Of a DNA stretch of 41,278 nucleotides, positions 6,337 through 14,940 are shown in pieces (positions within the stretch are counted from its first letter, which is position 1; the number at the start of each line of letters is the position of its first letter). Source of the DNA: Bowdeniella nasicola (GTDB lineage: Bacteria > Actinomycetota > Actinomycetes > Actinomycetales > Actinomycetaceae); NCBI RefSeq assembly GCF_001907295.1, contig NZ_MQVR01000013.1:1-41278 (forward strand). Direction: 5' to 3'. The notes under the pieces are model-generated. The model did no database searches. It was given only the letters and a program-made list of their open reading frames with translations, and had not been told where the DNA came from. The translations under genes were made by a program, and so were the position numbers.

Positions 6337-7215
6337 ATGACTGAACCAATTACCGACACCGCCCTCATCTTCGAAGGCGGCGGCATGCGGGGGGCCTACA
6401 CGTCGGCGATGGCGGTGGCCCTCATCGAAGCCGGCATCGATTTTCGCTGGGTCGCCGGCATCTCCGCCGGCAGCTCGATGACGTGTAACTACATCGCCAA
6501 ATCGCCCGAGCGAGCGCGACAGGCCTTCGTCGAGATCGCCGCCGACCCGCACCTGGGGGATTGGCGCACCTTCCTGCGCGGCCAGGGGTTGTTCAACTCG
6601 CACTACATCTACCAGGTCTCTGCACTGCCGGGCGAAGCGTTCCCGTTCGATTTCGACACGTTCATGGCGAATCCCGCCGACTTCCGCATCGGCGGTTTCA
6701 ACGCCCACAGCGGCGAACAAACGTGGTGGTCCAAGCGCGATATTGGCGACATCCGCGATCTCATGACACGCGTCCAAGCCTCCTCGACGATGCCGATCCT
6801 CATGCCGCCCGTGACCCTCGACGGCGAGGTTTACGTCGACGGCGCCCTCGGGGGCGCTGGCGGCATCGCGATCGACAAGGCCGAGGCCGACGGGTTTTCC
6901 AAGTTCGTCATCGTGCTGACCCAGCCGCGCTCCTACGTCAAAGGTCCGCAGCGGTTCTCTCGCTATATTCGCCAGCACTACCGACGCTATCCGGCCGTCT
7001 ATGAGGCCCTAGCGGATCGGCACGTGCGCTACAACGACGCGCGCGAGCACATCTTCGAGCTAGAAAAGGCCGGCCAGGCCTACGTCTTCGCTCCCGAGAC
7101 GATGCCGATCACGAACGGGGAGCGGAACCTCGACAAGCTGTGGGCCGCGCATAAGCTCGGGCTCGCGCAGGCACGCCGGGAACTCCCGGCGATCCGGGAG
7201 TTCCTCGAGAGCTAG
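6337..7215 (+). CDS. Patatin-like phospholipase family protein
   Basis: This 292-residue serine lipase has the complete patatin signature: the oxyanion-hole loop EGGGMRGAYTSAM at the N-terminus, the nucleophile elbow GISAGSS (GxSxG, Ser near residue 48) and the catalytic Asp in DGALGG (usually DGG/DGA). This Ser-Asp dyad hydrolyses acyl esters of lipids. It resembles the compact bacterial YjjU-like group. No signal peptide is present, so it should be cytoplasmic or secreted by another route. The frame is open upstream into the permease gene, but that part does not look coding, and the -10 box 8 nt upstream fixes the ATG. It converges with the Tat-protein gene 3 nt downstream. Substrate unknown. 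Confidence 0.88.
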   Translation: MTEPITDTALIFEGGGMRGAYTSAMAVALIEAGIDFRWVAGISAGSSMTCNYIAKSPERARQAFVEIAADPHLGDWRTFLRGQGLFNSHYIYQVSALPGEAFPFDFDTFMANPADFRIGGFNAHSGEQTWWSKRDIGDIRDLMTRVQASSTMPILMPPVTLDGEVYVDGALGGAGGIAIDKAEADGFSKFVIVLTQPRSYVKGPQRFSRYIRQHYRRYPAVYEALADRHVRYNDAREHIFELEKAGQAYVFAPETMPITNGERNLDKLWAAHKLGLAQARRELPAIREFLES

Positions 7216-7218
7216 CCG

Positions 7219-7968
7219 CTACTTACAGTTGGCGATGCGCTCGCAGGAGACGATCGTCGGCGTCACTCGCCAGTCATCGTTGTTCTGGTTGCTGAACTGC
7301 GTTTTTGACACTCGCCGCGGGTCACCGGGCGAGGTAATACGCTGATGCGGATAAGTTGTGAACTTCAACTCGAGTGTGCCACGCCGAGATGCGCCGCACG
7401 GGACCTCGAATGTCACGGTTTCGTTCTTGAACGCGCGCCAACGCTTCGGGCGATTGGGGTACTGGCCGACGCAGTTCTCGTGCGGCTCGTAGAGCGGGAA
7501 ACCGTCGATTTGTTGAGTTGCCCCGCGGAACAGGGTCTGTGCTGCTCCACCCGTGGGCGTCCACAGCACCTCGAGTGTGGTCGGGTTTGTCTCGCACGTT
7601 TCGGGCGAACCCGGGCCGGGCCAGTTGTAACCCTTGCAGGTCTGAAGCCCAAGGTCGATCGTGTAGCGGTTGCCGGGTTCGACGGTCAGTTGCGTACTAG
7701 CCCAGCCGTAACCGAATGCGGGACGGTTGTTACCGAACCACCATGCCCAGTCGATGATGGCTTCCATCGTCCGGCCGTTGTTGATAAACCGGAACGGTTT
7801 TTCGTTGACGTCCTGATCGCTGAGTCTCCAGCGGTTGATGGCCGGGATGTTGAGGCACTCGCCGGAAACCGCAAGGGCGGGTGCCTGCGATGCGTATGCG
7901 ATGGCAGGGACGGCCCACGCGGCGCCGGCGACGACGGTGCGGCGGGAGGGAGAAGTTGACGTGGTCAT
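7219..7968 (-). CDS. Tat-exported protein of unknown function
   Basis: The 249-residue product begins MTTSTSPSRRTVVAGAAW, a twin-arginine (SRRTVV) signal with hydrophobic core and a cleavage region near ALAVS (about residues 28-36). The mature domain of ~215 residues has seven cysteines, many aromatic residues and a beta-rich pattern, consistent with a secreted disulfide-containing beta-sandwich. I recognise no enzyme motif or named domain. The start at 7968 is chosen because the Tat signal begins there; the open frame upstream is not convincing. Its upstream region contains the relics of metP/metS and an inverted repeat at 8025-8042. Tat export suggests folding, possibly with a cofactor, before secretion. 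Confidence 0.65.
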   Translation of the reverse strand: MTTSTSPSRRTVVAGAAWAVPAIAYASQAPALAVSGECLNIPAINRWRLSDQDVNEKPFRFINNGRTMEAIIDWAWWFGNNRPAFGYGWASTQLTVEPGNRYTIDLGLQTCKGYNWPGPGSPETCETNPTTLEVLWTPTGGAAQTLFRGATQQIDGFPLYEPHENCVGQYPNRPKRWRAFKNETVTFEVPCGASRRGTLELKFTTYPHQRITSPGDPRRVSKTQFSNQNNDDWRVTPTIVSCERIANCK

Positions 7969-8024
7969 GCTGGCTCGATTCACTGTTCTGGCAAGGGGCA
8001 ACGGGCCGGTACATGGAATACCTG

Positions 8025-8042
8025 GTGGCATACAGATGCCAC
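8025..8042. promoter_or_regulatory. Inverted repeat GTGGCAT-ACAG-ATGCCAC
   Basis: This perfect 7-bp dyad with a 4-nt loop sits between the end of the metS remnant (8055) and the start of the Tat-protein gene (7968). It could be the old metPS terminator, although no T-run follows, or an operator for the Tat-protein gene. The sequence alone does not decide. Confidence 0.35.
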
Positions 8043-8054
8043 TGCGCAAGCTTT

Positions 8055-8149
8055 TTAATCTTCAACCGTCGCTTCGACCGGGTGCGAGACCAGGTACGCG
8101 ACCGAGGCCGCGAGCCCGCCCCACACGGTACAAGAGCAGTCGTGGTCAT
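8055..8149 (-). pseudogene. metS: Remnant of metS, small subunit of the methionine/alanine importer
   Basis: An AAGGAG ribosome-binding site precedes an ATG at 8149 that opens MTTTALV; the frame is then broken. One frame over, the sequence reads WGGLAASVAYLVSHPVEAT and ends VED-stop at 8055. Together these are the two ends of a MetS-type micro-protein (one transmembrane helix, then HPVE and an acidic tail), with roughly ten residues of the helix and the frame lost. MetS partners the sodium-coupled MetP transporter in Corynebacterium. Here the start overlaps the relic metP stop (ATGA), the usual order. Both genes are dead. Confidence 0.6.
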
Positions 8150-8776
8150 CGTGTAGCTCCTTGCTTCGTGGCGACGCCGCTAGAGGCGCCGTCTTCGTGA
8201 AGCGGCATGAACAGCTTGTTCACGCGCTCCAGGCCGCCGGCGATGCCGAGCGCCATGACGATGCCCGCGTTCGGCACACAGCCCGATGAGCGGCCAGAAA
8301 ATCCCGGGGACGATCTCGGCGTTGATGCCGGGGGAGTCGACCTTCAAGAAGTCGCCGACGAAGAAGCTCAGCGTGTCATCGCCCCAGGCTTCGTTGACGG
8401 AGAAGAACAGGTAGCGCACGGCCCACGCGAGGATGACGGCGTAATACGTCGTGATGACGAACGAGATCACAACCTGCAGCCAGCCGAGCGCTTCGAATCC
8501 CTTGCCGAGGCGACGGAAGACCGTCGGAGCACTGCCGCGGAAGCGATGGCCAAGGGAGTAATCCAGCAGCAGGATCGGGATACCCGCGGTCAGCAGTGCG
8601 ACGAGGTAGGGGATGAGGAACGCGCCGCCGCCGTTGGAATAGGCGACGCCGGGGAATCGCCAAATGTTACCCAGCCCGACGGCCGAGCCGATGGCGGCGA
8701 GGATGAATCCGTACTGGCCGGTCCACTGTTCCCGGGCACGACCGGCGGAGGCATCGCCCCGCACGGGTGAGTTCAC
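8146..8776 (-). pseudogene. metP: Sodium-dependent neurotransmitter-symporter family transporter (MetP-like), deleted and frameshifted
   Basis: The first ~170 residues are a good NSS (SNF) transporter N-terminus: QYGFILAAIGSAVGLGNIWR and FPGVAYSNGGGAFLIPYL (unwound TM1 and TM2), then three or four more helices up to GIFWPLIGL. The frame is then lost near 8280. One frame over, it continues NAGIVMALGIAGGLERVNKL-FMPL and jumps straight to a hydrophilic tail HEDGASSGVATK ending at a TGA (8146-8148). Intact relatives have about 500-550 residues and 11-12 helices, so most of the C-terminal half has been deleted in addition to the frameshift. The GTG at 8776 is the likely old start. With the metS scrap it marks loss of a MetPS-type methionine/alanine importer. 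Confidence 0.78.
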
Positions 8777-8899
8777 AAGGTGAGACACCACACCAGTGAT
8801 CGATTGTGTTTGATTCCCGACGAAAATCGGCTCCACCCTCGTCGTTGAGCCCGCCGTGCGCAACATGCGCGGGAAATGTGGCGAAAATCGCTCATAACG

Positions 8900-8929
8900 T
8901 TGCAGGTTCGATCAGAGCCTGGTTAGGCT
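8900..8929 (+). promoter_or_regulatory. Promoter candidate for the GH101 gene
   Basis: TTGCAG (8900-8905) and TAGGCT (8924-8929) are separated by 18 nt, a standard sigma-70 arrangement. Transcription would start at about 8936, some 50 nt before the ATG at 8986. Confidence 0.5.
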
Positions 8930-8985
8930 GTCAGAAGTCTGACCTCTCGGCAGACCCCATGTCACAACGAAGAACAGAGCCGTTC

Positions 8986-11900
8986 ATGAGATTTGCCAAA
9001 GCCATCGGCGTTCTCGCGGTCGGAGTCCTCGTGGGTGCCGGATTACCGGCCAGTCCCCTCGCTCCCGCCACCGCAGAACCCGTCTACACCCCGATCGCCC
9101 AAGGCCAGATGAGCGTCGTCAACGCGAGCTCCGTGGAGAAGCAAGCTGAGCTTCCCAACGGTGCTCCCGAACTCGTGCTCGATGGCAACAAGGACACCTA
9201 CTGGCACACGAAGTGGGCCGGCGGCGTCGATCCGCTGCCGCATCACCTCACCGTGCGGCTGGGGGATGAGCCGGTCGAGATCGGCCGCATCGCCCTCACC
9301 CCGCGCCAGTCGTCCAACGGGTCGGGGCGCGTCGCGGAGTACTCCGTGCAGACCTCGACGGACGCCGAATGCCAGGCGGACTTCACCGAGGTGGCGAAGG
9401 GCTCGGTCGCGGCGACGGTGAATCCGAAGGAGGACGTCGTCATCGACTTCGAAGCCGTGTCCGCGCGCTGCGTCAAGGTCGTCTACAACGCGTCCTGGGG
9501 CGGCAACAACACCCCCGAGAAGGTAGCGACCTTGGCCGAATTCAACGCATTCACGGTCACCGACGAAGAACCGGGCGAGCCGGGCACCGGCCCCGAGATC
9601 GTCGTGCCGGACGGCGCCATCGAGCTCACGAGCGGCGACCTTTCCGTGCGCCTGCATCCGAAGTTCCCGCAGGTCGTCGACTACCGCGTCGGCGACGCAC
9701 AGCTCGCCGGCAAGTACGGCGATGCGCTCACGCAGGTGACGATCGACGAAAAGCCTTATGACGTCACCGTCGGCGACGTCACCGCCTCCGGCTCCGAGGC
9801 CACCTACCCGCTGTCGATCGCCGCGCTCGGTGTCGACTTGTCGGTCAAGGTCTCACTGGCCGACGGCGTCCTGACCTACTCGATTCCCGAGGTGAAGGAC
9901 CCGGGCTCGAAGGTCCACCGCATCGTGATCCCAAACCTCGACCTCGTCTCCGTGACGGGCGCGGCCGCAGGCTCGATCACCGTCAGCACGCTCGGCGTCG
10001 ACCGCACCAAGGCCGCCGATACGACGCTCGATGTCGCGAAGGCCAAGGAAGGCACCGCCACCGGCTATATGGCGGCCATCAACGATCAGGCGCTCGCGGC
10101 CGGCCTCATGTCGAACGCCGTCTCGGACAACACGTCCGCGGGCCCGCGCCACGGCTCCAACGCCCGCTGGATCGCGAACGTCACGACGATCGGCGACGCC
10201 CCCGTTGGCACCATCAGCCCCGGCCCGTGGGTCCACCGCGGCACGACGGCTGACCTCGGCATCGGCCCCGAAGAGGCCCCCTACGCGCAGGTGAAGATCG
10301 TCGCCGACGCGAACAAAGACGGCGCCGTCGACTGGCAGGACAGCGCCATCGCGACGCGCGACCTGCGTCCGGCCACCAACGGCCAGGACGAGGTCAAGAA
10401 CAAGGTCATCACGCGCATCCCGTTCAACATCGTCTCGCAGGCGACGCACCCGTTCCTGCGCACGCTCGATGACACGAAGCGCGTGGCGCTCGAGACCGAT
10501 AACCTCGGCCAGCAGGTGATGCTCAAGGGCTACCAGGCCGAGGGCCACGACGCCGCCCACCCGGATTACGCTGGCCACTACAACGAGCGCGCTGGCGGCC
10601 TGGATGACCTCAAGACGCTCGCCGACGAGGCGGCCCGCTGGAACGCTAACATCGGCGTGCACGTGAACGTCACGGAGTCCTATTCCGAGGCGCACGCGTT
10701 CTCCGAGGACCTGCTTCGCATGCCGCCGCAAAAGGCGTGGGGCTGGATGAACCAGGCCTACTACATCGACGGCCCGAAGGACCTCGGCACGAAGAACGTC
10801 CTGAAGCGCTTCCAGGATTTCCGCAACGAGGCACCGGAAAACCTCAACTGGCTCTACATCGACGTCTATTACCCGAACGGCTGGGAAGGCCAGCGTCTCG
10901 GAGCAGAACTGCAGAAGCAGGGCTGGGTTATCTCGAGCGAATGGTCGGATAAGTTCCCCGATATTTCGACGTGGTCGCACTGGTCGAACGACGAGAATTA
11001 CGGCGGCCAGAACAACAAGGGTCTGAACTCCCAGCTCATCCGCTTCGTGGAGAACTCCTACCGCGACACCTTCAACCCGCACCCGATCCTGTCGAACTCC
11101 AACGTGTACGAGTTTGAGGGCTGGGCGGGCCACGTGAACCACAAGCCATTCATCCAGATGATCTGGGAGCGCAACCTCCCGGTGAAGTTCCTGCAGCAGT
11201 CCAACATCATGACGTGGACCGACGGGAAGATCACGTTCGAAAACGGCACGGTCGCGACCTCGCCGCTGAAGTCTATCGACGGCAAGACGGTCCCGACGGA
11301 TCGCACGTTCACTTACGACGGCGCGACGGTCTACGACCAGGGTGCCTACCTGCTCCCGTGGACCGACGGCGCGAAGCGCCTCTACCACTACAACCCCAAG
11401 GGCGGCGCGAGCACCTGGGAGCTGACCGAGGCGTGGCAGGGCCAGTCCTCGCTGACGCTGTTCAAGCTCACCGACACCGGCCGCGTCAAGGTGGGCGACG
11501 TCGCCGTCACCGGCGGCAAGGTCACGATCAATGCCGACGCGGGCACCGCCTACGTGCTGTACCCGACGTCCGACGTGCCTGCCGCGAAGGCCCCCAACTG
11601 GGGCCAGGGCGCATCGATCACCGACCCGGGCTTCTTCTCCGGCACGCTCGAGGCGTACACCACCGCGGGCAGCGTCGAGATCGAAAAGTCCGATCGCGAT
11701 AACTACCAGGCGCTGCTCGGTACCGGCAAGGCGTCGCTCTCGCAGCGCCTCGACCTCCCGGCCGGCACCTACGACGCGTGGGCGTGGGTCGAGATCGAGC
11801 CCGGCAAGACGCGCCCGGTGACCGTTTCTGCCACCGGCGACGGCATCAAGCCGGTGGGCTACCAGGCGGTAGCGAACGGCGTTCCGGCGACGACTGTTAC

Positions 11901-13656
11901 CGCGTCGACGGCCCTGAACGCGACGGCCTCGGACGAGAAACGCAATACCTACTTCCAGCGGGTGCGCGTCACGTTCACCTCGACGGGCGCCCCGGTGACG
12001 TTCACTGTCGCGGCTGGCGAGGGTGATGCCAAGGTGCGTGTCGATGACCTCCGCGTCGTCGAATTCACGCCCGGCAAGGACCCGAAGCCGACGGAACAGA
12101 CCGTGTTCTTCGACGACTTCGAAAACGTCGATACCGGCTACTGGCCGTTCGTCACCGGCAAGGACAACGCGGGCGGCGACGCGCGCACCCAGCTCGCCGA
12201 GCGGCATGAGCCCTACTCGCAAAAGGGCTGGTACGGCGTTGTCGATGGCAAGGTCGTCAAGGGCGGTAAGGTCAACGACAACGTGCTCGATGGCCACTGG
12301 TCGCTCATGGCGCACGAGGAGAACAACGGCCTCATCCTGCGCACGATCCCGTCGTCGATCGACTTCAAGCCCGGCCACAAGTACCGCATCTCGATGGACC
12401 ACCAGTCCGGCTTTGCGGGCAAGTACCAGATGGTGCTCGCCTATGACCGCGTCGCGAACGGCGAGGCCGCGAGCACGATCGTGACCAAAAAGCCGATCGG
12501 CGAGGTGCGAGAGACGGCCGTGCTCAGCCACGAGTTCGTGGCCGGCGGCTGCGGCCAGTACTGGTTCGGATTCGAAAAGATCGCGGGCGGCTCCCAGGCC
12601 GACCTCGTGATCGACAACCTGCGGATCGAAGATCTCGGCGAATCCGACGAGATGCCGGCCTGCGCCGATGTCGCGATCGACGCGCCCAAGCACGTCACGG
12701 GCGGTAAGGCGTTCGATGTCACGACGACGATCGACCTGCACGAGACGGGCACCGTCACCGACATCGAGCACACGCTCACGGCACCCGACGGCTGGACCGT
12801 CACGAAGGGCGAGGCCGACGGCACCTCCCAGAAGTGGGCCGTCACCGCATCCGAAGGTGCCGAGCCCGGCGAGCTGAAGCTCACCGTGACCTACCTCGTC
12901 GACGGCGCCAAGCGGTCCGCGAGCACGAGCACGACGGTGACCGTCCAAAAGGGCATCACCGACGGCGTCAACTACCTGTCGGACCTGCCGTTCTACGGCG
13001 AGACGTCCAACGGCTGGGGACCGGTCGAGCGCGATCAGTCGAACGGCGAGCAGGGCGCGGGCGATGGCACGCCGATCACGATCGGCGGCAAGGTCTACGA
13101 CAAGGGCCTCGGTGCGCATGCGCCGTCGGAGGTGTCCTTCGAGCTCGGCAAGCAGTGCCAGCGCTTCAAGGCCGTCGTCGGCGTCAATGACACGCAGCCG
13201 CGCGGCTCGGTCACCTTCGAGGTGAAGGGCGATGGCGCGTCGATCTTCGGCCCGAGCGAGGTCATGAAGCATGGCAAGTCGCTCGAGATCGACGTCGACG
13301 TCACTGGTATCGACGTGCTGACGCTGCGCGTGGGAAACGGCGGCGACGGGAACGGCAACGACCACGCGAACTGGGCGGATGCCCGGGTGGAATGCGCGGT
13401 GGCGGGCCCGACGCCGGATCCGGAGCCGACGGGAGAGCCGACCGATGAGCCGACGGGCGATCCGACGGGCGATCCGACGGGTGATCCCACCGGCGAGCCG
13501 ACCGGTGAGCCGACCGCTGAGCCGACAGGCGATCCCACCGATGGTCCCGGCAAACCGCCGCTGCCGATTACGGGCGGAGCGGCGACGGGCCTCGGCATCA
13601 TCGGGACGCTCCTGCTCGGCACAGGCGCACTGCTGATACGACGCAAGCTCGCGTAA
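8986..13656 (+). CDS. Cell-wall-anchored GH101 endo-alpha-N-acetylgalactosaminidase
   Basis: This 1556-residue surface enzyme should release core-1 (Gal-beta1,3-GalNAc) O-glycans from mucin-type glycoproteins. In order: a signal peptide (MRFAKAIGVLAVGVLVGAG, cleavage near ATAEP); an F5/8-type C (CBM32-like) domain, ~residues 35-185 (LDGNKDTYWHTKW); an N-terminal beta-sandwich; the GH101 catalytic barrel, ~500-780; C-terminal sandwich and galactose-binding-like domains, including FFDDFENVDTGYWPF; an NPCBM domain (VNYLSDLP...GLGAHAPSEVSFELG); a Pro-Thr-Glu/Asp repeat stalk; the sortase motif LPITG; a hydrophobic helix and an RRK tail. Likely catalytic residues are D626 (LYIDVYY) as nucleophile and E652 (SSEWSD) as acid/base. 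An ATG at 8959 is an alternative start; 8986 gives the better signal peptide. A strong hairpin follows at 13659-13694. No sortase is in the window. Confidence 0.93.
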   Translation: MRFAKAIGVLAVGVLVGAGLPASPLAPATAEPVYTPIAQGQMSVVNASSVEKQAELPNGAPELVLDGNKDTYWHTKWAGGVDPLPHHLTVRLGDEPVEIGRIALTPRQSSNGSGRVAEYSVQTSTDAECQADFTEVAKGSVAATVNPKEDVVIDFEAVSARCVKVVYNASWGGNNTPEKVATLAEFNAFTVTDEEPGEPGTGPEIVVPDGAIELTSGDLSVRLHPKFPQVVDYRVGDAQLAGKYGDALTQVTIDEKPYDVTVGDVTASGSEATYPLSIAALGVDLSVKVSLADGVLTYSIPEVKDPGSKVHRIVIPNLDLVSVTGAAAGSITVSTLGVDRTKAADTTLDVAKAKEGTATGYMAAINDQALAAGLMSNAVSDNTSAGPRHGSNARWIANVTTIGDAPVGTISPGPWVHRGTTADLGIGPEEAPYAQVKIVADANKDGAVDWQDSAIATRDLRPATNGQDEVKNKVITRIPFNIVSQATHPFLRTLDDTKRVALETDNLGQQVMLKGYQAEGHDAAHPDYAGHYNERAGGLDDLKTLADEAARWNANIGVHVNVTESYSEAHAFSEDLLRMPPQKAWGWMNQAYYIDGPKDLGTKNVLKRFQDFRNEAPENLNWLYIDVYYPNGWEGQRLGAELQKQGWVISSEWSDKFPDISTWSHWSNDENYGGQNNKGLNSQLIRFVENSYRDTFNPHPILSNSNVYEFEGWAGHVNHKPFIQMIWERNLPVKFLQQSNIMTWTDGKITFENGTVATSPLKSIDGKTVPTDRTFTYDGATVYDQGAYLLPWTDGAKRLYHYNPKGGASTWELTEAWQGQSSLTLFKLTDTGRVKVGDVAVTGGKVTINADAGTAYVLYPTSDVPAAKAPNWGQGASITDPGFFSGTLEAYTTAGSVEIEKSDRDNYQALLGTGKASLSQRLDLPAGTYDAWAWVEIEPGKTRPVTVSATGDGIKPVGYQAVANGVPATTVTASTALNATASDEKRNTYFQRVRVTFTSTGAPVTFTVAAGEGDAKVRVDDLRVVEFTPGKDPKPTEQTVFFDDFENVDTGYWPFVTGKDNAGGDARTQLAERHEPYSQKGWYGVVDGKVVKGGKVNDNVLDGHWSLMAHEENNGLILRTIPSSIDFKPGHKYRISMDHQSGFAGKYQMVLAYDRVANGEAASTIVTKKPIGEVRETAVLSHEFVAGGCGQYWFGFEKIAGGSQADLVIDNLRIEDLGESDEMPACADVAIDAPKHVTGGKAFDVTTTIDLHETGTVTDIEHTLTAPDGWTVTKGEADGTSQKWAVTASEGAEPGELKLTVTYLVDGAKRSASTSTTVTVQKGITDGVNYLSDLPFYGETSNGWGPVERDQSNGEQGAGDGTPITIGGKVYDKGLGAHAPSEVSFELGKQCQRFKAVVGVNDTQPRGSVTFEVKGDGASIFGPSEVMKHGKSLEIDVDVTGIDVLTLRVGNGGDGNGNDHANWADARVECAVAGPTPDPEPTGEPTDEPTGDPTGDPTGDPTGEPTGEPTAEPTGDPTDGPGKPPLPITGGAATGLGIIGTLLLGTGALLIRRKLA
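13427..13545 (+). repeat. Pro-Thr-Glu/Asp-Gly repeat stalk in the GH101 protein
   Basis: About ten tandem 12-bp units (consensus gatCCGACGGGC and close variants) encode PTGE/PTGD/PTDE tetrapeptides just before the LPITG anchor. Such stalks span the cell wall. Near-identical units suggest that the number can change by slippage or recombination. Confidence 0.75.
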
Positions 13657-13658
13657 CT

Positions 13659-13694
13659 AAACAGGGCTGGGAAAGCGATTTCCCAGCCCTGTTT
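13659..13694 (+). terminator. Strong hairpin terminator after the GH101 gene
   Basis: This perfect 16-bp stem (13659-13674 paired with 13679-13694) has a GCGA loop; the left arm reads AAACAGGGCTGGGAAA. It begins 3 nt after the stop codon of the GH101 gene. The arm starts with AAA, so the transcript ends in UUU, but there is no longer T-run. The palindrome could work from both sides. Confidence 0.8.
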
Positions 13695-13699
13695 CGTCG

Positions 13700-13705
13700 T
13701 ACGAT
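13700..13705 (+). promoter_or_regulatory. Putative -10 box TACGAT for the 13712 operon
   Basis: TACGAT lies exactly 6 nt before the GTG at 13712 and 6 nt after the terminator stem. No ribosome-binding site is present, so a leaderless mRNA is predicted. The same hexamer at the same distance precedes hemL. Confidence 0.45.
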
Positions 13706-13711
13706 TCAAGC

Positions 13712-14347
13712 GTGAGTGACACGCCCTCGCGCACGGAACGCCTGGCGCGGCTCTACGGCCTGCTTAAGGACTTCTTAAAGCCTGGCAACGTCGTGCTCGC
13801 GGCCATGCTGATCATGATCGGCGTCGTCGCGGCGACGGGCGGCTGGTCGAAGGCCACGCAGGTGGCAGAATCGGAGTTCCCGCTGATCGAACTCGATAAG
13901 GACTTCACCGCCGGCCCGTTCACGCTCGTCTTCGCGCGCGCCCAACACACCGCAACGTGCCCCGAGCACGTGTTCGGCGGCGAGCACGGCTGTATCGTCG
14001 CGCGCCTGACCGCGACGAATACGACCGACCGCCTCATCGAGGACAGCGTCTTCGCGACGCACCTGCTGGATTCCGGCATGCTCGAGGCGCGCGACGACGG
14101 CACGAAGGTCGCGACGCTGCTGCCGCATCCGAGCGTCAATCGCGTGATCGATGGGCTCGGCCAGGGCGCCTTCCAGCCGGGCCTCGCAACCGAGGTCGAC
14201 GTGGTCTGGCAGCTGACGAAGCCGCTCACCTCCGACGACGTCGACATCATCGTGAAGGACGCGGCGAAGGCGAATTCGACGCTTGATGGCCGCTCGATCT
14301 ACCGGCTCGGCTCGACGCTCGGGCGTCTGCCGGTGGAAAAGGGGTAG
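13712..14347 (+). CDS. Membrane-anchored extracellular protein of unknown function (1 of 3)
   Basis: The 211-residue product has a basic cytoplasmic N-terminus, one transmembrane helix (about residues 27-44, VVLAAMLIMIGVVAATGG) and an extracellular domain of ~165 residues. The domain contains two cysteines (TCPEHVFGGEHGC) likely to form a disulfide, then VARLTATNTTDRLIED, reminiscent of the Ig-like fold in DUF4352-type proteins (a resemblance only). The GTG start is fixed by TACGAT 6 nt upstream. The next gene starts 2 nt after its stop, and the third overlaps, so the three form one operon of bitopic proteins. No function can be assigned. Confidence 0.72.
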   Translation: MSDTPSRTERLARLYGLLKDFLKPGNVVLAAMLIMIGVVAATGGWSKATQVAESEFPLIELDKDFTAGPFTLVFARAQHTATCPEHVFGGEHGCIVARLTATNTTDRLIEDSVFATHLLDSGMLEARDDGTKVATLLPHPSVNRVIDGLGQGAFQPGLATEVDVVWQLTKPLTSDDVDIIVKDAAKANSTLDGRSIYRLGSTLGRLPVEKG

Positions 14348-14349
14348 CG

Positions 14350-14940
14350 ATGGCACGCATCTCCACCGCAGGCCTGGTCACGGCCGCGATCCTCGGCGCC
14401 GCGTTCGCGGTCGGCTCGGTCATCAACTCGTATCTGCCAACGCGCTCAGACATCCTGCTCGAGCCGTTCCCGATCGCGGGCGAGATCGCGCAACCCGTCG
14501 AGATTCGCACCGGCCGCGTGAGCGCCGATAACGTCCGTGTCGCCTCCGAAATCAGCCAGTTCGGGCGCACGGCGAAGACGCCGGGCGTCTTCGCGCTCGT
14601 CGACCTCACCTTCGATACGAACGGCGAGGCGCCCATCGTCGCGCCGATCTCGTACGTGGGCGGCGACGGCAAGGAGTACGGCGGCTCGCAGCCGGGGCCG
14701 CGCATCAACAACTGCGGCAGCGCGCAGGTCGGCCTGCCGGTGACGTGCACGGTCGTGATTGAGATGCCGCCGACGGCGCTCGCGGGCGGCAAGCTCGCGG
14801 TCTATGCCTCGCCGTCCAAAGGCGGCGACTCGTACGCGCTCATCGACCTGAAGATCACGGCCGAGCAGGCAGAAGCACTCATCGCCGGCGCGAAGCCCGT
14901 CGAGATTGAGGCGACGCGCTACCTAGGCAGGAAGCCATGA
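14350..14940 (+). CDS. Membrane-anchored extracellular protein of unknown function (2 of 3)
   Basis: The 196-residue product starts with an uncleaved-type anchor or signal (AGLVTAAILGAAFAVGSVI, residues 7-25) followed by an extracellular beta-rich domain. Features are FALVDLTFDT, a cysteine pair (NNCGSAQVGLPVTC) and LAVYASPSKGGDSYALIDL. The pattern (a strand with a charged 'DL' end, a Cys pair, a further strand) parallels that of its upstream neighbour, suggesting related Ig-like folds. It lies 2 nt after the first gene and overlaps the third by ATGA. I recognise no catalytic motif. Confidence 0.7.
   Translation: MARISTAGLVTAAILGAAFAVGSVINSYLPTRSDILLEPFPIAGEIAQPVEIRTGRVSADNVRVASEISQFGRTAKTPGVFALVDLTFDTNGEAPIVAPISYVGGDGKEYGGSQPGPRINNCGSAQVGLPVTCTVVIEMPPTALAGGKLAVYASPSKGGDSYALIDLKITAEQAEALIAGAKPVEIEATRYLGRKP

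Noticed and set aside
8900-8915. ggttcgatc near 8905 as a possible tRNA fragment
   Set aside because: There is no anticodon or acceptor stem around it; the bases fit a promoter spacer instead. I found no tRNA, rRNA or CRISPR array in the window.
9853-13365. Very long minus-strand open frame (1170 codons) opposite the GH101 gene
   Set aside because: It is the antisense shadow of a high-G+C gene: the product is rich in Arg, Val, Leu and Asp with no recognisable domain, while the plus strand encodes a complete GH101 enzyme.
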